DNA from: an uncultured Solobacterium sp.
Lineage (GTDB): Bacteria; Bacillota_I; Bacilli_A; Erysipelotrichales; Erysipelotrichaceae
DNA length: 8,905 nt
Assembly (NCBI GenBank): GCA_900554555.1
Contig: USIC01000020.1
Location: 1-8,905 of the forward strand
Reading direction: 5' to 3'
In this document: piece after piece, positions 6,439 through 8,905 of the stretch
How positions within the stretch are numbered: position 1 is the first letter of the stretch
How the letters are laid out: each line of letters starts with the position of its first letter
The notes under the pieces: generated by a model
Told to the model about the DNA's origin: nothing
What the model saw: only the letters and a program-made list of their open reading frames with translations
Databases searched by the model: none
Made by a program: the position numbers and the translations under genes

Positions 6439-6444
6439 ACAATA
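6418..6444. promoter_or_regulatory. Inverted repeat, candidate operator of the PTS regulator
   Basis: TATTGTC (6418-6424) and GACAATA (6438-6444) are exact 7-base inverted arms separated by 13 bases. Their centres are 20 bp apart, about two DNA turns, so a protein dimer could contact both on one face. The repeat spans the spacer and -35 box of the regulator promoter, and is about 40 bases upstream of the -10 of the divergent peptidase gene. A partial copy is present before the EIIA gene. No experimental site for this regulator is known to me. Confidence 0.4.
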
Positions 6445-6482
6445 TGTTTCCCATAAAAAGGTGAAATTCATTATCTCTTGCA

Positions 6483-6491
6483 TGATATACT
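6483..6491 (+). promoter_or_regulatory. Extended -10 promoter of the peptidase gene
   Basis: TG at 6483-6484, one base, then TATACT at 6486-6491 form an extended -10 element (five of six consensus bases). No clear -35 box is found at the right distance; GTGAAA at 6461-6466 is the nearest candidate and is 19 bases away. Only six bases separate the -10 from the ATG at 6498, so transcription should begin at or next to the start codon. Confidence 0.6.
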
Positions 6492-6497
6492 AAACAT

Positions 6498-7388
6498 ATG
6501 AAAATTACAGAAGGCTACATGCCATATTTAAACCACCAAACCTACTACCGTATTGTTGGCGATATTAGCAAACCTGCTTTAGTTCTATTGCATGGTGGCC
6601 CAGGTTCCACGCATAACTACTTCGAACTGCTTGATTCACTTGCATGCGATGATTATTGCGTCGTCATGTATGACCAAATAGGTTGTGGAAATTCCTACGT
6701 TGATGGTCATCCTGAATTATGGACACCTGAAACTTGGGTCAATGAGTTAATCGCATTACGCAAGCATCTCAACTTAACAAAGATTCATCTCTTAGGTCAA
6801 TCTTGGGGTGGTATGCTTGCGCTAGACTATGTATTACATTACAACCCTACTGGTATTGAATCACTGATTTTATCTAGCACATTATCTTCCGCTTCTCTTT
6901 GGGCAAGCGAACAACATCGCATGATTCATTTTATGTCTGAAGCTGATCAACGTGCGATAGAGATTGCGGAAAAAACAGGCAATTATGAAAGTGATGACTA
7001 CATCATTGCAAACACCCACTTCATGCATGCACATTGTGCAGGTGTATATGAGGTTGGTAAAGCACCCGATTGCTTAACACGTCCAAAGAAGACAGGGAAA
7101 GAGGCCTACCTCTATGGTTGGGGCCCAAATGAATATACACCAACCGGAAGTCTTGCAGGTTTTGAAGTGACAGATGAATTAAAGCATATCAATATTCCTA
7201 CTCTTATTATATCTGGAACAAATGACTTATGCACCCCACTCGTTGCTAAGACAATGCATGACAACATCAAACATTCTACATGGCACTTATTCCCTAACTG
7301 TCGCCATATAGTCTTCGCCGAAGAGACAGAACAATATATTCAATTATTACAAACATGGCTCAAACAAAATGAAAGTGTATCCCGTTAA
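6498..7388 (+). CDS. pip: Proline iminopeptidase-family alpha/beta hydrolase (peptidase S33)
   Basis: This 296-residue protein shows the full alpha/beta-hydrolase set: oxyanion-hole HGGPG at residues 32-36, nucleophile Ser102 in GQSWGG, acid Asp243 in SGTNDL, and His270 in NCRHIVF. The SWGG elbow and HGGPG are typical of prolyl aminopeptidases of the PepIP type, which remove N-terminal proline from short peptides in the cytosol. Substrate specificity is inferred, since related enzymes also act on other small amides and esters. The start at 6498 has no Shine-Dalgarno, but I keep it because the MKITEGYMPY start matches the family N-terminus as I remember it. An AGAAGG four bases before Met8 (6519) makes that a possible alternative start. 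It is divergent from the PTS regulator and ends in a shared terminator. Confidence 0.9.
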   Translation: MKITEGYMPYLNHQTYYRIVGDISKPALVLLHGGPGSTHNYFELLDSLACDDYCVVMYDQIGCGNSYVDGHPELWTPETWVNELIALRKHLNLTKIHLLGQSWGGMLALDYVLHYNPTGIESLILSSTLSSASLWASEQHRMIHFMSEADQRAIEIAEKTGNYESDDYIIANTHFMHAHCAGVYEVGKAPDCLTRPKKTGKEAYLYGWGPNEYTPTGSLAGFEVTDELKHINIPTLIISGTNDLCTPLVAKTMHDNIKHSTWHLFPNCRHIVFAEETEQYIQLLQTWLKQNESVSR

Positions 7389-7403
7389 TTCAGGATACAC
7401 TTT
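7372..7403. terminator. Bidirectional terminator between the peptidase and lipoprotein genes
   Basis: AAAGTGTATCC (7372-7382) and GGATACACTTT (7393-7403) form a perfect 11-bp stem with a 10-base loop. T-rich sequence follows in both directions (TTTTATCATTT on plus; CTTTCATTTTGTTT on minus). The last codons and TAA stop (7386-7388) of the peptidase gene lie inside the stem and loop. The minus-strand lipoprotein gene stops at 7410, only seven bases away, so one element ends both genes. Confidence 0.85.
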
Positions 7404-7409
7404 TATCAT

Positions 7410-8048
7410 TTATTCTAATTCCTTCCGATTCTCAATACTGTACGTAATGAGCTTCTCTTCTTTGGAAAGACTATTGAATTCCGTTTCCGAAATTTCCGTT
7501 TCAACAAGCTTCTCATCTTTCCACTCAAGCAATTTGATACTCACAATTTCATGAGTGCTACGCTTATTCTCTACATAGACTAGCCCCTTGTGTTCCTTCA
7601 GTAACACAAAATGTCCTACGGTTTCCGATGTACCAGTTTTATACTGCGAAGGACTGTCCAAAAGAAACGTACTGTCTGATACCATGCAGTCACCTGTTTT
7701 TGGATCGAGCCCAAAAATCTTACTCATCGCAATAAGTGGACCGCTATAGTGCTTTGTCACAAGCAATTGCGGGATTTCCTGATTCAGGTACACAAGGCGG
7801 TAAGTTGTACCACTAACCACTTCATCGCCCATACCAAAATCATATGCATCAATGTTATCTAACAATTCATTGTATGCATGGAGTGCTTCTGTTACCTCTG
7901 GAGAAACTGTTTCCTTTGGCTCAGGAGTTTCTTTCTTTTGTTCTGTAACGGATGTTGATGTTGTTTGTGTACTACGGTTGCTTGATACTGTGCATGCAGT
8001 AAGTAAAAGTGTACCTATACATGCTAAGATTCTACACATTTTCTTCAT
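7410..8048 (-). CDS. Putative lipoprotein of unknown function
   Basis: This protein of 212 residues begins with a lipoprotein signal peptide: basic MKKMCR, a hydrophobic stretch, and a lipobox LLTAC with the lipidated Cys19. A Ser/Thr/Lys/Pro-rich linker (about 20-47) would extend it from the membrane. The remaining domain (about 50-212) is not one I recognise. Its RLVYLNQEIPQLLV segment is reminiscent of the degenerate YxLIDLDxDGIPELV-type stretch in surface lipoproteins of related gut Bacillota, but the acidic residues are missing. I start at 8048 rather than at an ATG six codons earlier (8066), because a G-rich binding site lies just upstream of 8048 and a six-residue MGGRIL prefix would be odd for a signal peptide. 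It follows the unknown gene upstream by 69 bases. Confidence 0.78.
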   Translation of the reverse strand: MKKMCRILACIGTLLLTACTVSSNRSTQTTSTSVTEQKKETPEPKETVSPEVTEALHAYNELLDNIDAYDFGMGDEVVSGTTYRLVYLNQEIPQLLVTKHYSGPLIAMSKIFGLDPKTGDCMVSDSTFLLDSPSQYKTGTSETVGHFVLLKEHKGLVYVENKRSTHEIVSIKLLEWKDEKLVETEISETEFNSLSKEEKLITYSIENRKELE

Positions 8049-8055
8049 GAGTATT

Positions 8056-8064
8056 CTCCCCCCC
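8056..8064 (-). promoter_or_regulatory. G-tract ribosome binding site of the lipoprotein gene
   Basis: The minus-strand sequence GGGGGGGAG lies seven bases before the ATG at 8048. The seven-G run (8058-8064) is the unusual part: the Shine-Dalgarno core is built into a homopolymer that could change length by slippage, altering spacing or strength. It is also what chooses 8048 over the ATG at 8066, which is embedded in the bases just upstream of the run. Confidence 0.6.
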
Positions 8065-8072
8065 ATGTGTAA

Positions 8073-8102
8073 AAACTATGCAATCACTCTATCAGTTATC
8101 AA
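8073..8102 (-). promoter_or_regulatory. Weak candidate promoter of the lipoprotein gene
   Basis: On the minus strand TTGATA (8097-8102, five of six -35 bases) is followed after 18 bases by TAGTTT (8073-8078), a poor -10 box. It lies in the 69-base gap between the two unknown genes. If it is not real, the lipoprotein gene is read from the upstream gene's promoter. Confidence 0.3.
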
Positions 8103-8117
8103 TTGTCGTCTAATTTA

Positions 8118-8905
8118 CTATTTTTCAATGATCAGTAAATCCACAAAGTCTGTTTTCCAACCTGTATTTTCTGATAGAGGAATTGTAATACTCTTTTGTA
8201 GAGTCAATGTATCCGCATCAAATTCTAAGATTTTTCCTAATTCCGTTGTTTCAGAGTTTGGTGTTACGATCGCTGCCGCCTTTTTTCCTAGATAACGAAT
8301 TCCATGTAACTTATATTCTGTATTTGAAAATAGTTTTGCAAAATCAGTTCCAGATAAATCCTTATCTGATACTAGTTTAAGGTCAGTTGTGTATTCCAAT
8401 AGATGGTTATCTTCTGTCACGACACGGATAGAATCACCATACGTATAAGCAGTAATGATTCTTTTTGTATCTAGGGAAACAGTGTTTGCCTCTAACGTAT
8501 CTGGATCCATACTTGTTAAACTAGACATCTCTGGAATTTCCTTTTCATCCATAAATCGACTATGAGAAGGATTTTCAACTGTGATGATTTTACCATTTAC
8601 ATATAAAAGTTCTTCAAATTCAACGGAAGTATGATACCAATAATCTACAAGTTGGACTTCATTTGTTTCTTCATCTAGGTAATACAATTCATATCGATCT
8701 TGAACCATGTCATACCCTACAAAGTAGAGTCTTGTGCCAATTTCAACCGCATGATAAATCGCCGCATGAATCACTGGCGATGTAACTACCTTATGATTTG
8801 GATTTGTGTATTGGATAGTATTACGTATCTCACCTGTTGATCCATCATCGATAGTGATGACTTCAATTCTTCCGTTCATTCCATTGAGTGCAAAATTTAC
8901 AGTAT
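8118..8905 (-). CDS. Unknown beta-rich protein, possible beta-propeller (5' end beyond window)
   Basis: At least 262 codons are open up to the right edge, with no stop before it. An internal Met at 8879 is not a supported start, because the frame continues upstream as TVNFALNG. The gene ends with IIEK and TAG at 8118-8120. I recognise no enzyme motif. Several alternating hydrophobic segments of about 45-50 residues look like propeller blades, for example RLYFVGYDMVQDRYELYYLD, then NGKIITVEN, then SIRVVTEDNHLLEYTTDLKL, and finally KAAAIVTPN with GKILEFDADTL. This shape is inference. No membrane anchor is visible in the part seen, but the N-terminus is missing. It lies just upstream of, and parallel to, the lipoprotein gene, so the two may act together at the cell surface. 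Confidence 0.75.
   Translation of the reverse strand, partial: TVNFALNGMNGRIEVITIDDGSTGEIRNTIQYTNPNHKVVTSPVIHAAIYHAVEIGTRLYFVGYDMVQDRYELYYLDEETNEVQLVDYWYHTSVEFEELLYVNGKIITVENPSHSRFMDEKEIPEMSSLTSMDPDTLEANTVSLDTKRIITAYTYGDSIRVVTEDNHLLEYTTDLKLVSDKDLSGTDFAKLFSNTEYKLHGIRYLGKKAAAIVTPNSETTELGKILEFDADTLTLQKSITIPLSENTGWKTDFVDLLIIEK

Noticed and set aside
6425..6444. TGAAAGTTTTTTGG-like sequence as a CcpA cre site in the regulator promoter
   Set aside because: It lacks the central CG and the 3' half of the cre consensus; only the first few bases match.

Overview
The window looks like a piece of a low-GC Bacillota (Firmicutes) chromosome. The evidence is the A+T-rich sequence, strong AGGAGG-type ribosome binding sites, U-tract terminators, the gene order rplJ-rplL-methyltransferase preceded by an L10-type leader, and a PTS operon headed by a PRD-domain regulator. 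An Erysipelotrichia-like or related gut/oral member is plausible, but that placement is a guess. There are nine full-length or edge-truncated protein genes of good confidence, plus one candidate 11-codon upstream ORF. I found no tRNA, rRNA, insertion sequence or CRISPR array.

Positions 1-1612 (minus strand) hold the ribosomal stalk operon. A consensus-like promoter drives an L10 leader with an intrinsic terminator, then rplJ (L10), rplL (L7/L12) and the start of an RsmC/YbxB-like methyltransferase that runs off the left edge. rpoB usually follows in this order, but it is outside the window. L10 complexed with L12 is expected to control its own operon through the leader.

Positions 1740-2431 (plus strand) hold an HD-domain phosphohydrolase of the YfbR/HDDC2 type. 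It is preceded by a possible 11-codon upstream ORF and followed by a strong terminator. It converges on the next operon.

Positions 2482-6444 (minus strand) hold a fructose-family PTS operon. A 634-residue PRD regulator with its own EIIB-like and EIIA domains comes first, followed by separate EIIA, EIIB and EIIC genes. The last three overlap or nearly overlap and so are probably translationally coupled. No sugar kinase, aldolase or phosphatase gene is present, so the sugar cannot be deduced. A 7-bp inverted repeat overlaps the regulator promoter, and a related partial repeat lies between the regulator and EIIA genes.

Positions 6483-7403 (plus strand) hold a proline-iminopeptidase-family alpha/beta hydrolase, divergent from the PTS regulator. 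An extended -10 element lies only six bases before its ATG and there is no Shine-Dalgarno sequence, which suggests a leaderless mRNA. It ends in a bidirectional terminator whose loop contains its stop codon.

Positions 7410-8905 (minus strand) hold a lipoprotein of unknown function and, upstream of it, the 3' part of an unrecognised beta-rich protein that may be a beta-propeller. They may form a surface-protein pair.

Nothing here is clearly a new system. The best leads are regulatory: the PTS inverted repeat, the predicted leaderless peptidase mRNA, the upstream ORF before the HD gene, and the alternative folds of the L10 leader.
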